A stretch of 64,000 nt of DNA from Massariosphaeria phaeospora (Eukaryota > Ascomycota > Dothideomycetes > Pleosporales). Under the pieces are notes generated by a model, which worked only from the letters and a program-made list of their open reading frames with translations, made no database searches and was not told the DNA's origin. Numbering within the stretch: the first letter of the stretch is position 1; the number at the start of each line of letters is the position of its first letter. Below are positions 43,809-56,795 of the stretch, piece after piece. Location of the stretch: assembly GCA_011032825.1 (NCBI GenBank), contig JAADJZ010000011.1:868001-932000 (forward strand), written 5' to 3'. The position numbers were made by a program, and so were the translations under genes.

Positions 43809-44582
43809 ATTGTACAGTGTCGTGTGTCTTGTGGGTTGGGGTTGTGGAGTGTCGAGCTGAGGTGGGGGCGGGAGTGAGGGCGGGGTGAGGCTGGCTTTTG
43901 TAGTAGTCGCGGGTGGAAGTAAGGGCGGTGTTTGCTCGGGTGTTTGTCGGTACACAAGCGGCGGGAGATGGGTCAACGAGGTTGGAGAGAAGCACGTCGA
44001 GTCGCTGGTGGCGGTGAGAGTATTTGTATTCGCACCTGCCTGGGTGAGTGACTCGTCGGTGGCAGTGTCCCGCGCTAAACCCGATTAGGATCCGGTCCTT
44101 CTCGAAGCCAACCGAATCGTCACCGTCATCAGCCCTTCTCGACTCCGCCGCCCTTTGCTCAACCCGAGTCAATGCTCTATGACTACAAGGCACCGTTAGT
44201 AAGTGAGAGACCTTTAACCTGGCTTTTGTACAGCCAACCTTAGAATATTGTCCATGTTCGTGCGCAGTCGGGTACTTGCATCAAATGGTCACAACATCAA
44301 GCGCAAGAGTACAGCTATCTCAACTAGGCTTCATTGTATACCAGACAACAATCTACGCGATAACAATAACATCAACTAAACTATGAGTGCATGGGACCAG
44401 TCCAGATGTCTCCTCTCGCGCAGCCGACGCCTCTCTCATCGCCATTTTTCAGACGCCTTTTCAAGCAGTACAGTACCAAACCAGTGGCACGGGGAATCAC
44501 CATGCAAGAACCCTCTACCGAGTCTAATGCTCCCCATGCAGTCCGCAATTCGTTCAATCGTGATGTTGCTGAAGGGAACTTA
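43809..44582. other. Spacer between trehalase 3' end and MBF1 promoter
   Basis: 774 bp. Minus-strand frames continue upstream of MBF1 but show no conserved features, so they are read as leader sequence. No RNA gene was seen. Confidence 0.5.
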
Positions 44583-47002
44583 CTATATTCCCAACGCTGA
44601 CATGGCACTGTCAAATTTGTCCCAAGTCGTAAGTGTACCCAAAGCACGCCTCATGTGCGCACTCACTAGGGTAAGGCCGTAGATGTAACTGGCGTTGACC
44701 CAACCAAACCTATCACTGATTAGTAATGTGCCACGAAGCGAATGGACTCATCAAACTCACCCCTCACGAGGGACTCCCTTGAAATCACTCCCCTGGTTGC
44801 CATACTCTGCTTCGACTTTATGAGGATCGATAGGCCGAGTCACATCGTACTTCTCGACCACTACTCCGTTGAAGTCGACGAAAGCTTTGGTGACCATGTA
44901 CAGCCAGCGGTACGCTAAGCGCTGCGCCTCGGCGTCGTAGCCATACCGCTGGAGGCCCACCCAGGCGAGAATCTGCTGAGGCGCCCATCCGAATGGGAAG
45001 TCCCACTGCCGATTGGGACGTTCAAGCCCAACCGCGCCACGTGACTTCTCGGTTCCCGAGACAAGGCCTCCGAAGACTTCGAATTTCGGGAGTGCTCGCT
45101 CAACGAGCATCTGTGCTTGCCGGGGACTTGCAAGACCAGACCACATGGGCCAAAAAGTCGTGGCACTCTCGTACCCGGTGTGCTTTTGCTTGACAGTGTC
45201 GTAGTCAAAATACATGCCCTCCTCTTCGTCCCAGAGATACTTGTCTACGGCAACGCGACGCTTCCTGGCACGACGTTCCCACGACGCCGACGTCTCGGCC
45301 TGGTAGGGAGTCATGTTGCCGGCACAGAACTCCGGCGGCATCTCGAGCCTGTCACCGAAGTGGTTTCGGATGATACGACCAATGTCAACCTCGTACTTGT
45401 AAAGCAGAGCGTTCACGTCGACGACGGCAAGGTTGGCGGCAACCTTTTCCAAACGGTACGATGTATCGTGGCCAGACTCTCGGACCGCGCGATCGTGCAG
45501 GAAATACTCGTCGAGTACGGGCTCGCTGACGCGTCGGTGATTGTACGCGTCGACAAATTCTTCGAACGACATACCGTGCTTGTTTGCAAACGGCATGAGG
45601 ATGTGCAGGAAATGGGAAGCTTCCGTCTCAGGTGGAACTCCAAAACCGCCCGGCCTATATCGCGAAAGACCGGTCACCGGGTCCAACCGAGGGGCACTCA
45701 TCCAGACAGAGTAGTATTCCTTGATGGCGGCAAGGGTGGCTTCGCGCAGGAAATCCAGAGCACCTGGTTCATGTCGGATACGTTCGTAGACCCGCAGAGC
45801 CATGTCGGTGAGGAATGGAGGCTGAGAACGCGTAAGGTAATACGTTCGATTCGCATTGAGAATCTTGTTGTAGTGCTTGATGCAGAAACAGAAATGGATG
45901 ACCATGGATTTGACCAGGTCTACACGGTCGTTGATGAGAAGACCGAGAGACTCCATGTAACTGTCCCAGCCGTACAGCTCGTTGAAACGCCCACCAGGCA
46001 CAACAAAAGGCAGACCCCTCAGGTCCTTCTTGCCCGTAACAGGATCCGTGTGCTCTTCCATGGCAATTGCAAGCAGGCCAGGTGCCGCATTTAGGTCGCG
46101 CACGTAGGAATCATCGTCACAGTTCTTCGCCAACCACTGCACATCCAGACGCATCTCGGGATGTTCCCGAGCAATGCGCGTGTAGTACTCATGTTGTTCT
46201 GGGGCGCCTACCGGTACGTAGATGCGGGGTCGCGGGTCGTCGGTCCAATCCTTGGGGTCGCGTCCGACCTTCTCGATGTTCGAGCCGTCAATGCGGCGGG
46301 TCAGCCCGTCCCAAAATGAGTATGTGATCAATCGCGACAGACGGTTGACGGGGTTCTCGTTGAGGCGGGCTTCGTCGAGGACGATGGTCTTGCGGCCGAA
46401 GTCTTGGGCGATGGTAAGCTCCTGGAGCAGGTTCGACAGCATGTAGTTGCCGCGCACGTCGAATTTGTTGTGCGCATTGGAGGCGAGAGTGCCGAGAGAG
46501 AGTACCTGCGACCGTGTCAGTCATGTACCACTGCAAATAGCCACAGTATCGAGCCCTTGCCTTCGGACCATGGTCGTCGATGGTTATCTGGTAGTTTTCG
46601 TCCGTATCCTCACGGGAGAGCAGTGTCTTCAGGGTGGGCTCAACTTGGATGAGGAAGCGACGCGGCTGCATGGAGACCTCGTCTAAACGCCTGTTAGCCC
46701 TGTTGGTGGTACACGGGTACTTTCAGCAGAGAGCGCTCTGGCTGCTCCATGCCCTGGCGGGACGGCTCGCCCGGGTAGAGGCTGCATGGGACTCATAGGG
46801 TGTACGTACCATGACTGATGCGGCGGCCCGGAAACTTGCCGTCGGTCTTGGTGGCATTGCGGCCGCCATTCTCTACTGTGGCTGAATAGGTGCGGGAGCG
46901 GGCATGGTTGCGGGCGATGTGGTCGCTGTAGTAGATGTGCGGCGCTGCGTAGGGATCGTGGACCGTGGATAATTGGCGCGACTTCAGAGATTGCGAGGTC
47001 AT
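44583..47002 (-). CDS. NTH1: Neutral trehalase (glycoside hydrolase family 37)
   Basis: About 728 residues from exons 47002-46810, 46682-46561, 46505-44761 and 44709-44583; the last exon supplies the conserved [12 protein letters not shown] end. It hydrolyses cytosolic trehalose to two glucoses. GH37 signatures are [14 protein letters not shown] and [12 protein letters not shown]. The N-terminus carries the regulatory region of neutral trehalases: basic Ser sites ([16 protein letters not shown]) that fit PKA-type phosphorylation, and a Ca-binding-like loop [12 protein letters not shown]. There is no secretion signal, separating it from acid trehalase. Intron 2 (46560-46506) appears to use a GC donor (AAG|GCAAGG), because only that joins DHGPK to VLSLGT as in the family. 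Confidence 0.95.
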
Positions 47003-48304
47003 GCTACGAGTATGGCGAGTATGGGGACTTGGGGCCGCGCACTAGGGGCAGGGAGGGCTGCTCGAGAGTTTGATAGGAGGTTGCGAGGAGGTTCGCCGCT
47101 TTGTGTGGTGACGTCGTCACAGCTGTTTGAGAGTTAGCAGACCCTGATCGGCCCGCCTCGAGCGGCGGGGGAGAGGGGCAGCCGAGACGCACCCTGCGAG
47201 CAACTAAGATCACACGACGGGCCGGCGAGCTGTGCGGGATCGGGCTGGCGAGCAAAAGAGTGGCAACTGGACTGGGCCGGCTAGTAGGATGGCGGTGCTA
47301 AACAGTGAGAGCGGGGTCTCTAGGGGGTACACTGGTGACAATGGCTCAAAGGTAGACAATGGATGGAGGGCGGAATTGCGGGAGCAGCGGCCAGGTGCTG
47401 ATAAAGGAAAAGAAGCCACCCAGCGCGCGGCAGGCGCTCGTCGATTAGTGTCCATCGGTGGGCCGTCACCGCAGAGGAAAACAAAGGCGGCGGAAGGCGG
47501 TGAATGGGCGCTGCACCTGCGACGCAGTGCTGTTGGGGAGCACGACTGTGAGCGACACACTGGAGACGCAGCTCCCGGGTCGCGTGTGTCACCCCCGTGC
47601 CATCTCCGCCGCTGAGGTCGCGTGCCCATGCAGCCGTCCGGACAACAGACAATGGGCGGCCAGCCGTGTGCAAAACTCTTCAAATCGACCTGTTGCGGCA
47701 TCCGGTGCGCGGTATAAAGGTGTTGCCGTTGTTAATGCCGTTGGTGGCAGGGGGGCAGGTACAACTGGCCTCGGAGAGTTGTGGTTTTCTGTGCCCTGCA
47801 GCAGCTGCGGGCCGGCCACCAGCCACCGGCCACCGGCCACCGGCGTCGGTCAATGGCAGCCGCCCCCGCCCCCGCTCCACGGAAGCTTCAACCCTCTCCC
47901 AACCACCAAACGTCGCTTTCTGTCTTCACCACCACCGCACATCACGACTGCACATTGCGACACCGCTATTACTGACTTCAATACCCGCCGCTGCCTTGCG
48001 CCTCTGGCTCGTCGTCATGTGGTTGCGCCGGCGCCCTTGCCTTCTTACCAGCTGCAGCGCCCGCCTTAGTCAGTCAAGCGCCGGGGCACTGCTTCGGAGG
48101 AGTGATTATCGAGACTAGGCTAACATCTCTTTTGGGTCCTGCTGGCGCATTTTGCGCCTCTCCGCATCGAACAACACTCCGTGGTTTGTTGGGTTGGGTG
48201 GCTACCTTGGCACGTTCGAGACGCGGCGTCCACCCAGCGAAAGCAAACAATGAGTTCGACCGCCTTCGAGGCCATGGTGTTATTCTAGAATTGTACTGCT
48301 TCTG
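47003..48304. other. Upstream region of the trehalase gene
   Basis: 1.3 kb. Frames on the plus strand (47232-48118) are GC-rich, with repeats such as CCACCGGCCACCGGCCACCGG near 47822-47845, and are read as non-coding. No stress-response element array could be confirmed by eye. Confidence 0.45.
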
Positions 48305-49008
48305 TCACTTGTCTACACTACATGAGCGGGGCATCTCAGCTCCGCGTCCTCTTCCTCTGTTGTGCCCTCGAAGCCCAGTCCTCTCCCGCACCCTGGCTCC
48401 TTCCGTCCCGGTACCCGGAATCTCATGGGCTTGAGCAACCGGCAGAGTATCCGAGGAAGAAAGTAGGCTCCCCATACTGGCTTTCTGGCTCGGACCGGGA
48501 CACAGTCCGCTGGCTGCCAGTTCTGACACGAGCTTGCGTAAATGCAACGTCTCCAAATCGCCATAACCAATGCCGGCCTCGTCCATCACTTCCTGCGCCA
48601 TCCACGGCTGTGGATCTTGTGTCGGACCCATCGTTGTGAACCTATCCATTGGAGACTCTGCCGAAGGCAAGTGGCTGCTATACAGCTTGAGCGCCTCCGA
48701 AGCTCTCTGCTCGTCGACGACGTTGGTGTCAAGTTCACCCACGCTACCACCTCTTCCACGGAACATCTCCAACTCCAGTACTCTGGCTCTCTCTTCTTGG
48801 ATCAGATTGATTTGGAACTCTCCGTCATCCTACCATGACGAGAGTGAGTCAGAATGGCGACAATTTATTCAAGCGGCATGTTTCTCACCTTTGAGGGTCT
48901 GGCGTTGTGGATTCGTAAATTCTCTTCCGAGAGCTGCATCGAAAACGTTGCCCTTGTCTTCTCAAGCATCTCTAGGGCAGCATGCCCTAGAGATTCCCTT
49001 TCCACCAT
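48305..49008 (-). CDS. Small hypothetical protein with predicted N-terminal coiled coil
   Basis: Predicted 214 residues from exons 49008-48889 and 48829-48305 with a phase-0 intron (GTGAGA...GGTAG). Exon 1 reads MVERESLGHAALEMLEKT and continues through MQLSEENLRIHNARPSK. Exon 2 continues DDGEFQINLIQEERARVLELE, then a Gly/Ser-rich and acidic tail. Heptad-like hydrophobics around the junction suggest a coiled coil. No family is recognised. Exon 2 is a long open frame and the splice signals are sound, but upstream exons or an alternative start are possible. Confidence 0.42.
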
Positions 49009-52000
49009 ATTTCAGATACACTGAAATCATCAGTGTCCCTCTCACACCACCGGGCTAGTCTGTGCTTACAACACTTTCTATGCAAGGACAATGCCGAGCG
49101 AGGTACCGTCGAAGGACGCGCAGAACACGTATCGTAATGCACTCGGTGACAGCAATACGGCGACCCGGTGAAGATTGAAACTTCACATACAACTGTCAGC
49201 ACTGCTCAGAATAAGGGGAACATGCGCATATATGTACGATACAATAACACTGACACGCTCTTGAGAATTTGGAATATGGGACGGTTACCTGATCGTATCC
49301 TCTGTTCCGACCACAACGCCTGGTTGTCGTGAGATACTCTCAGTTATATTGGCAAAGAGCAGAGTCAGAAAAGCAGCAGATCAGGCGATTACGACTCTTC
49401 ATCTGGGCTCCCGCCTCCGCTCCTTTCCTTCCTCGAACCCGATCTTACCGACCGCTCGTGGCGCCACGGCCCCAAGACTAGGTATATGCACCCCCATGCC
49501 TTGCCGGGTATATCTACCAAGTCAGATCCGGGCGTCTTCCCCTCTCTGCGTTCAGCCGACGACTCGTGGCATAGGTGTGATTACCCATCCTTGGTAGCTT
49601 GAGACGCTCTACGGTCACATCTTTGGGGGCAGTGTTGGGCGGAAATTGGACCATGCAGCGCACGTTGTCAACTAGCCGTACTGGAGTATCCAAGCCCATC
49701 TTCGCCGCACGCTCTGTTGAAGGCTATTTGTCAAAGGCCATCTCCTGAACATACGTCCCCAAATCGTCTGCTACAAATGGGGAGTGGAATACTGCTTGCC
49801 GCCAATGGGTCCTCGGTGGGCGATGATATGGTGCTAGAGACTCTATGTGCAGCGAAATGCCCCTCGATACGCAGCCTATGCTGCTCGTTATCCCGCAGTA
49901 TGCAGTATGCAGAATGAAGGGGCCACACGGCAAGTTAACCAATCACGTTCAATCTACCGCCGAAGTATCGTAATCCTCCTAAAAAGCAACGATAGCTTTC
50001 AGGAATCGCCAGCAGATGCTAAACAAGGCGAAAATTGGTACTCCACCCCGCCTGCCGGCCAAACAACCGTTTGTACTCCGTACGATGATGCATAGTTCGA
50101 CCTACGCGACGATGTAGGAGCCCGATTGTGTACATAGGTGCATTTATCCGAGCCGTGTTAGCACTTGTCCCCGTTCCAGCATCGGCAGTGCATGCAAGAG
50201 GTAGAAACAGACGTGGCTGTAGCTTCACTGGGCAGCAGAAGCCGGGGTATGTCCAGCACCTCTCAAAGAAATTGTGAGATTACCAAACAGACGGACACGC
50301 TATATCAAACCTGCTTTGTGCTATCATCGCTGGTATCTTCCGTGCTGTTGCCGGCATCTCTTAATTGGCTAAGACATGTGAAGATTCAACGGGCCATCGT
50401 GGTGGAACCCGACACAGTGGCTCTTGGGTCGCAAGCGCTCGCTAAACCCAGCCTGGCGGGATTAACCCGTACTGCAAGTTCAACCTTCGTCACCATCCGT
50501 TACTCCGTTCTCCCGCTGCGGGTCCCGACTCCATTGTGGACCGCCACAGCTGGAATAGTAGCGGCTTGATGCGCGTGGAGACCAAGGCACTTGCGGACGA
50601 ACTGCCTCATTCGTATCGACCAACATGGCTGATCTCGGATCGGCGCTGGCCCCCGTTTCAGTCTCCAGTCACATAGGCCATGGGTACAACATGCAACACG
50701 AGCTCTCATCGTCTTATAATCGATTTCGGGCTGCCATTTTCGAGTCATAGCACCCATACTTTGGAGAAACATAGCATGAGCCTCTGCTTAGAGATAGGTT
50801 ACCGCCCCCGCCAAATGCTCCATCTACCCTGATCGTTGCCCAGACGAGGACAGCCGGTGGAAACCATGATAATACGGAGTACAGCAGTTGGAACTGACCG
50901 CCAGCCACCAAACCCGCTGCCTTGGTTCTGCGTTCCCCGCGTCGCAAGCGTTAGCGCTCAACGTCTGATGAGACTCCCACGTCACAGCGCCCGCCAAAAG
51001 CAAAGAAGCCTCCCTTATCACTCCCTCAGCTGTCCCGAATTCCTCATACTCGCCTCATCTGCGGCCAAGTCTTCTCGTCGAAATAAGTAAAGTCGTTCGT
51101 TTTTGAGCTTACATCTTGACGAACCATGGTTCTGGTAGCTCGGCTCGGCTCCAAAAAACAAAGATTGCACAGCACGCACACACGCACTGAGAAATCGGTG
51201 CTAGGTAGGCGCAAGAGCGGCAGCGACCTTTTACAGTATGTTGTCACATGCAGGTTCCTTGCCGCATGCATCTCACCGCAACTTTTCGCTTCTGTATGCC
51301 GCTCGCCCTTGATGCATGGTTGCGATTGCGATGCATCTTTTTGATAAGAGGGGAGGGGAGACAGCTCTGGGCCGTGACTACCATCCCTCCAGCGCATACG
51401 TTATGCGCGCTCGTGCGCTCACATGCATGCGTCCGAGGCTCCATACCCACCCACGTTATACCTACACTCACCCAGTAGATGTTGCACTGTGCCCACGTGC
51501 ATCTAAGGCGCCACGTTACTCAACAATGGCCATGAGTCTGGAAGGCTGAACCACGGTCTTAGTCGATAATACGGTATACCTACCGAACCTAACCTGGCAC
51601 TGCTTACATTTGCCTTTTGGATGGTTCGGCGCTTCGTGGATGACTAATGTTACGGCTTTGGTGCAGGTGTGCTACGGTGCAGCGGTGTATACCTACCTAC
51701 CTATCGAATGACAAAACCCAACTCAACCTGTCTGATATGCAACTGGACTTGGAAAGTACAACGTACAATCCAACTAACGCGAGCTCGGTCGAGATGCTGG
51801 TGATAGTCTCGATATGTTTCATGTGTTTAGTCGAGCGCAGTGTTACTGCTATAGCTGCTAATCCTGTCTAGGTTTGAAGTATGCAGTTTAGAAGATGGTG
51901 ATTTGATGGTCTGTGGATTGGCGACAGGCTTGCTATAACATTTTCCCTACCCTCTCTTTCCCGCAGTCTATCAGATTGGGCCATGTTCACTGGACAATCC

Positions 52001-52307
52001 CAAGGTTGGCGTTGTGGTATGGCACTCGACAGCCGACAGCTCAGCCTAGAGTAATCGGCACGAAAACGATTGCTCAGTTCGCTCGCTCGCTCCTTTGGTA
52101 CATCCCCAATCGCTAGACCACGGCTTCGGTAACGAGAGTAGAACGTTAACATTTCCCACATGTGCTGTGCGAATTTCTTTTGCGTCGTTCGTGTCTCTGT
52201 TTCTGGACCGTTTACACCACTTCACTTCACGTTTTGCATCGGCTCGCTTTTACAGTGTTTCGCCTTTATGCCGCTTCACTCTACAATACCTCACCCGTCG
52301 CGCCCCC
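49009..52307. other. 3.3-kb gene-poor region
   Basis: All frames are short (below 135 codons) and stop-rich, and none shows a family motif. The base composition is near the window average, so a strongly RIP-mutated transposon is not obvious. Part of it must be the promoter of the gene starting at 52308. Confidence 0.45.
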
Positions 52308-54411
52308 ATGTCGCAGGCCGCTTCTGGGATGGAACCAGTTCTTAGTACTAGTACTACTTACTTCCACTACCCGCACGCGCAACGCCCAGCCTACAAGTCC
52401 AGCACCGCCCCCCACTCAAAGTTAAACACAGGCGTCACTCCAAACCCGAATGCACACCACGAGCAAGAGCGCGAGCGAGAGCCCCTTCAGGACTCCATCA
52501 TCAGTTCTAAGCACCCGGACAGTGAAAAGGAGCACAGCGTGAGTCGTCCGCTGGGTGGGCAACAACCACTATATACGATTACTAACACGTACATAACAGC
52601 AACGTCCAGTACCCCAGCCAGAACCCGCCACGCCGGATACGCATAATATACTCCGGCAAGCTAACGTCCCCTCCGTAGTCGAACCGTCATCCTTGTCCCG
52701 CCGTCCCTCGCTATACCGCGCAATCACTTCCTTGAGAAATAGGTCCGCTCGACGCATGTCGTCGTCTGTTAGTTCGACGGGGACTTCGCGGCCACTGTTG
52801 GGTGCTGCGTCCCAGGGCAGGGACCACGATTCCGAGTCCGAGTCTGAGTCTGAGTCTCCAGGCCAGAATCCGGGGGACGTGGGCGTGCGCGCACTAGTGT
52901 CTATATCGTCGTCAGGCAGCGATGGCAAACCGCCGTCTGTGTTCGAGCTGCTGTATCGAAGCACTAGCAAGTCGTCGCGGGACCCGTCTGATGCGGCTCA
53001 GAAGCACAATCACGTGCGCAAGCCGATGATGCTGCAAGAGCGGAAAGGTGCTGGCAAAGCGGCCACTAGCACGGGCATGAGAAGTGATGGAGCGCGCGGA
53101 GACGGGGCGAGGTTGCCCGCCCGCACGGAGAAAGAGGAGTCGGGCATCCCGTCTATTTGGATGGGCTGTGAGACGGAAGCTGAGGTCGCGAAATGCAAGC
53201 GGTCGAGTCCCAGGACGAACCATGTTGGAGAGAGGTCGGGATTTCGGACTGGCTTGAAGACGCAAGACCGAGCAGAACACGGCGGACCGAGTGCTCCGGC
53301 AGAACGGCAGTCGCCACCACAAGCAAGACCAGCCAACACACTTGACGATGGTAGGTACCACGCGCTAACAACCGACCTGCGCGTTTTCCTCGTCCCGTAT
53401 CATTTGAAGCCGAGCGAGGTGCCTGGCAACCGCCTTTTCCTGTATGCCATCCCTGAGGGCGCGGAAACGGGGGTGTCGTTGCTTGAGGTGGTGAGAGGAG
53501 AGGGGGCAGCGCAGGTGTCGGGACTAGGAGCGGCGGACGTGGATGTGGAGACGGAGACGGAGGGGGAGTTGGAGGTAGAGGAAGAGACAGAGACAGAGAC
53601 AGGGACAGAGACAGGGACGCACCGAAGGCAACGTGAGCCAGCAGAACTGTCTCCTACACCTGCCGCCGCCGCCCCGTCTCGGCAAGCGGGCAAGATGTAC
53701 TCGTTGCACAACTTGACCTCTACGCTGGACTTGCGCGGGCCAAGCGCTGCTGGTAGTACCCGCAGACGTCGTCTGGGTTCTGGCAACCAAGACGCGATGC
53801 CACCACCACCGCACCGCCGCCCCGAAGCGCCCAAGAAGAAGCCGTCTTGGAACCAGCCTGCTACCACGCCCCGCCAGCACTTCCAGACCAAATCTCCCTC
53901 AGCCTCCTCCTTCTCTTCGCCCTCCTCTTCCGCACCACCCGCCACACCCCGCTCTCCATCATCATCATCATCAGCATCATCATCCACCCCCACCCTCATG
54001 CCCAGCCCGCCAAACGATTCCCCGCCCCCCAGGAGTAGCAGTCCCCCGCAAACCACGCCCGGAACGCCATTCCACCCTGGGTTCGGCGGCTCGCGCATAG
54101 CGTCTACGGGGAGCGCTAGCGGTAAGGGGAAGATGGCTGTGAGTGATGAGGCGCCGTCGTCGTCGCCGTTGCCGGGCCCGTTGGATTTCGATATGCTGAC
54201 TGAGAGTTTGCTTCGTGCGCGGGCGCGGCGCGACGGGGGGGCTGGCGCTGGCGCTGGGGCGCGTAGTAATAGTACTGCGAGTGCGAGTGCGGCGGTGGGA
54301 TCGAGGCTTTCGCGGCTGCGGTATCGGAGGCTGGGGAATGGTGGGGCGGATGGGGGTGGCGGTGGTAGTAGAGGAAGCGGAAAAGGGGACGGGGACGGGT
54401 TCGAGCAATAG
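52308..54411 (+). CDS. Large disordered protein with short conserved-looking core
   Basis: About 680 residues from exons 52308-52538 and 52600-54411. The N-terminal exon is Ser/Thr/His-rich. Exon 2 holds a segment LSRRPSLYRAITSLRNRSAR, a Glu/Ser repeat (SESESESES), and a compact hydrophobic stretch about residues 345-376 (HALTTDLRVFLVPYHLKPSE, NRLFLYAIPEGAETG). An acidic Glu/Thr repeat and long Ser/Pro/Arg-rich tails follow. The compact stretch is the only part likely to fold. No family is recognised. The codon-frame length and consistent splice junction support a real gene. Confidence 0.65.
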
Positions 54412-55124
54412 AAAAGGTGTATGATGGCTTTGCACCTAGAACACAGCTAACCTTAGCTGATACCTAATAGCGACAAACATCTATTGCCCCTCCAAAACCT
54501 TGTGTTGCATCTTGCGAAGAGGACATGATGCTTTGGCCCGCTGCTGGAGGAGGTCGATGGTGTGGCATGGTAGGCAGCTGAGGTGCATGGATCAAGGCTG
54601 ATGGCCATGTTCACTCGCTGCTCCTACATACAGGGACTAGTCCATGTTGCTGAACCAAAGATCAAGATGGATGGGATGGGATGGGGGATGGGATGGCAGG
54701 AGGACTGGCGCGGGTTCAGTCTCGGTTGGCCTTTCGACCCCACGCGCTCGCCCCCACACACGCGATCGCGATCTGTGGGGGGCGCATCAGCCGAAGTGCC
54801 GCACTCACGAGTCGGCCACAACAATTACTGGCCGTGGCGGAATGCTGCGAGCGCCCGCGGGGTATTAGCCGGCAGAGCTCGCCCGGAGACAGTATAGTTA
54901 TACCCACCTGCTGCTTCAGGCGCAATTCCATCGAAGCGGCTTGTGGCAGGCTTACCTCGAGCGTTTACCCCGCCATCTGTGAAAAGTGCCAGACCGCTGT
55001 GGGAAAAAGTGGACCGCGGCCGGAAGGCACAGCTCCCTCTCAACACGCCCGGCCGCCCATCTGCTGCTCTGCCTCTGCCTCTGCCTCTGTTCCCACCCGA
55101 GGCTACGCTTCCACGCTTCCGACT
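54412..55124. other. Promoter region of NADP-isocitrate dehydrogenase
   Basis: 713 bp. GGGATGGGATG short repeats lie near 54669-54695. A frame open from about 54681 into the IDP gene is leader sequence; the ATG at 55125 is the first that starts a plausible targeting peptide. Confidence 0.5.
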
Positions 55125-56795
55125 ATGAGGCCCTCTTCTTCTCCTGCCGCTGCTGCTGCTGCTCTGCGCTCTGCTACCTGCCTCCGCCTGCCTCGACCCC
55201 ACACGTGCGCCTTTGCGACTCACTACCGAGCCTCCCACACCACAGCGAGAGCCGCGCCTACCCTCCTCCACCACCGGCGAGCGCGCCCCGAGAACACTCT
55301 ACCAGCAGCGGCGACCCGCGCTTCTGTGCAGCAGGGACAGCGCAGGATGGCGTCCTCGGCCATCACGAAGATCAAGGTCAAGAACCCGGTGGTGGAGCTC
55401 GATGGCGACGAGATGACCCGCATCATCTGGCAGGACATCAAGGACAAATTCATCTTCCCCTACCTGGACATTGATCTCAAGTACTACGACCTGGTAAGCT
55501 TGCGGAGAGGCACTTGGGCGTGTTCGATGTGCTGAACAGGCACAGGGTCTGCCGTACCGCGACGAGACCAACGACCAGGTCACCCTCGATGCCGCCGAAG
55601 CGATCAAGAAGTACTCGGTCGGCGTCAAGTGCGCCACCATTACGCCCGATGAGCAGCGCGTGGAAGAGTTCAAGCTCAAAAAGAGTATGCCACATCCTCG
55701 GCGCTTGGTGGCAGGAATGCTCACGGCTTTTAGTGTGGCTATCCCCGAACGGCACTATTCGAAACCACCTGTAAGAGACCTAGCAGTAGCAAGGTGGACA
55801 CGTCGCTAATCGTCGCAGGGGCGGCACTGTGTTCCGCGCCCCAATCGTCATTCCGCGCATCCCCCGTCTCGTACCTACCTGGAAGCAGCCCATTATTATC
55901 GGCCGCCACGCCTTCGGCGACCAGTACCGCGCAAAGGACCGTATCATCGATACCGAGGGCACGCTGGAGATGGTATTCACGCCGAAGGGTGGCAAGCCGG
56001 AGACCATCAAGGTCTATGACTTCCCACCGAGTGGCGGCGTTGCGCAGACCCAATACAATACCACTGAGTCCATATCCGGCTTCGCCCACGCAAGTTTCAA
56101 GATGGCCCTCGACAAGAAGCTGCCCATGTACATGAGCACCAAGAACACCATTCTGAAAGCATACGACGGTCGTTTCAAGGATATCTTCCAGGAAATTTAC
56201 GAAAGCCAGTACAGGAAGGAGTTTGAGGGAAAGGGCATCTGGTATGAGCACCGCCTCATTGACGACATGGTTGCGCAGATGATCAAGAGCGAGGGTGGCA
56301 TGATCATCGCTATGAAGAGTATGCTGCGAGCAAGTATGCGCAGCCAGCAACGATTCTAACAATAGAATAGATTACGACGGCGACGTGCAATCCGACATCG
56401 TCGCCCAGGGCTTCGGCTCCCTCGGCCTCATGACCTCCGTGCTCATCACCCCCGACGGCAAGACCTTCGAAGCCGAAGCCGCACACGGCACCGTAACGCG
56501 TCACTTCCGCGAGCACCAGAAGGGCAACGAGACGTCGACTAACCCCATCGCTTCCATCTTCGCCTGGACACAGGGTCTCTCGAAGCGCGGCGAGCTGGAC
56601 GGCACTCCTGAGCTCGTCGTTTTTGCCGAGCAGCTCGAGAAGGCTTGTGTGGATGCTGTTGATGTTGATGGCATCATGACGAAGGATTTGGCGCTTGCGT
56701 GCGGGAAGAAGGAGAGGGAGGCGTGGGTTACGACGGGCGAGTATCTTGCGGCTGTGGAGCGGAGGTTGAAGGCTAGTTTGAGGGAGAAGCTGTGA
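55125..56795 (+). CDS. IDP1: NADP-dependent isocitrate dehydrogenase with alternative mitochondrial start
   Basis: Exons 55125-55493, 55546-55684, 55734-55770, 55819-56318 and 56371-56795 give 489 residues; an internal ATG at 55347 gives 415. The first ~74 residues are Ala/Arg/Ser-rich with no acidic residue until late ([16 protein letters not shown]), as in mitochondrial presequences. The mature part starts [20 protein letters not shown]. Motifs include [52 protein letters not shown] and [20 protein letters not shown]. The reaction is isocitrate + NADP to 2-oxoglutarate + NADPH + CO2. The C-terminus ends EKL, which is not a standard PTS1 tripeptide. Two protein forms from alternative starts are likely, as known for fungal idpA genes. 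Confidence 0.95.

Noticed and set aside
47232..48118. Long plus-strand frames upstream of trehalase
   Set aside because: They are GC-rich with repeats and no conserved motif, and lie where the trehalase promoter is expected.
49009..52307. Transposon remnant
   Set aside because: No reverse transcriptase, transposase, terminal repeats or strong AT bias could be seen in this gene-poor stretch.
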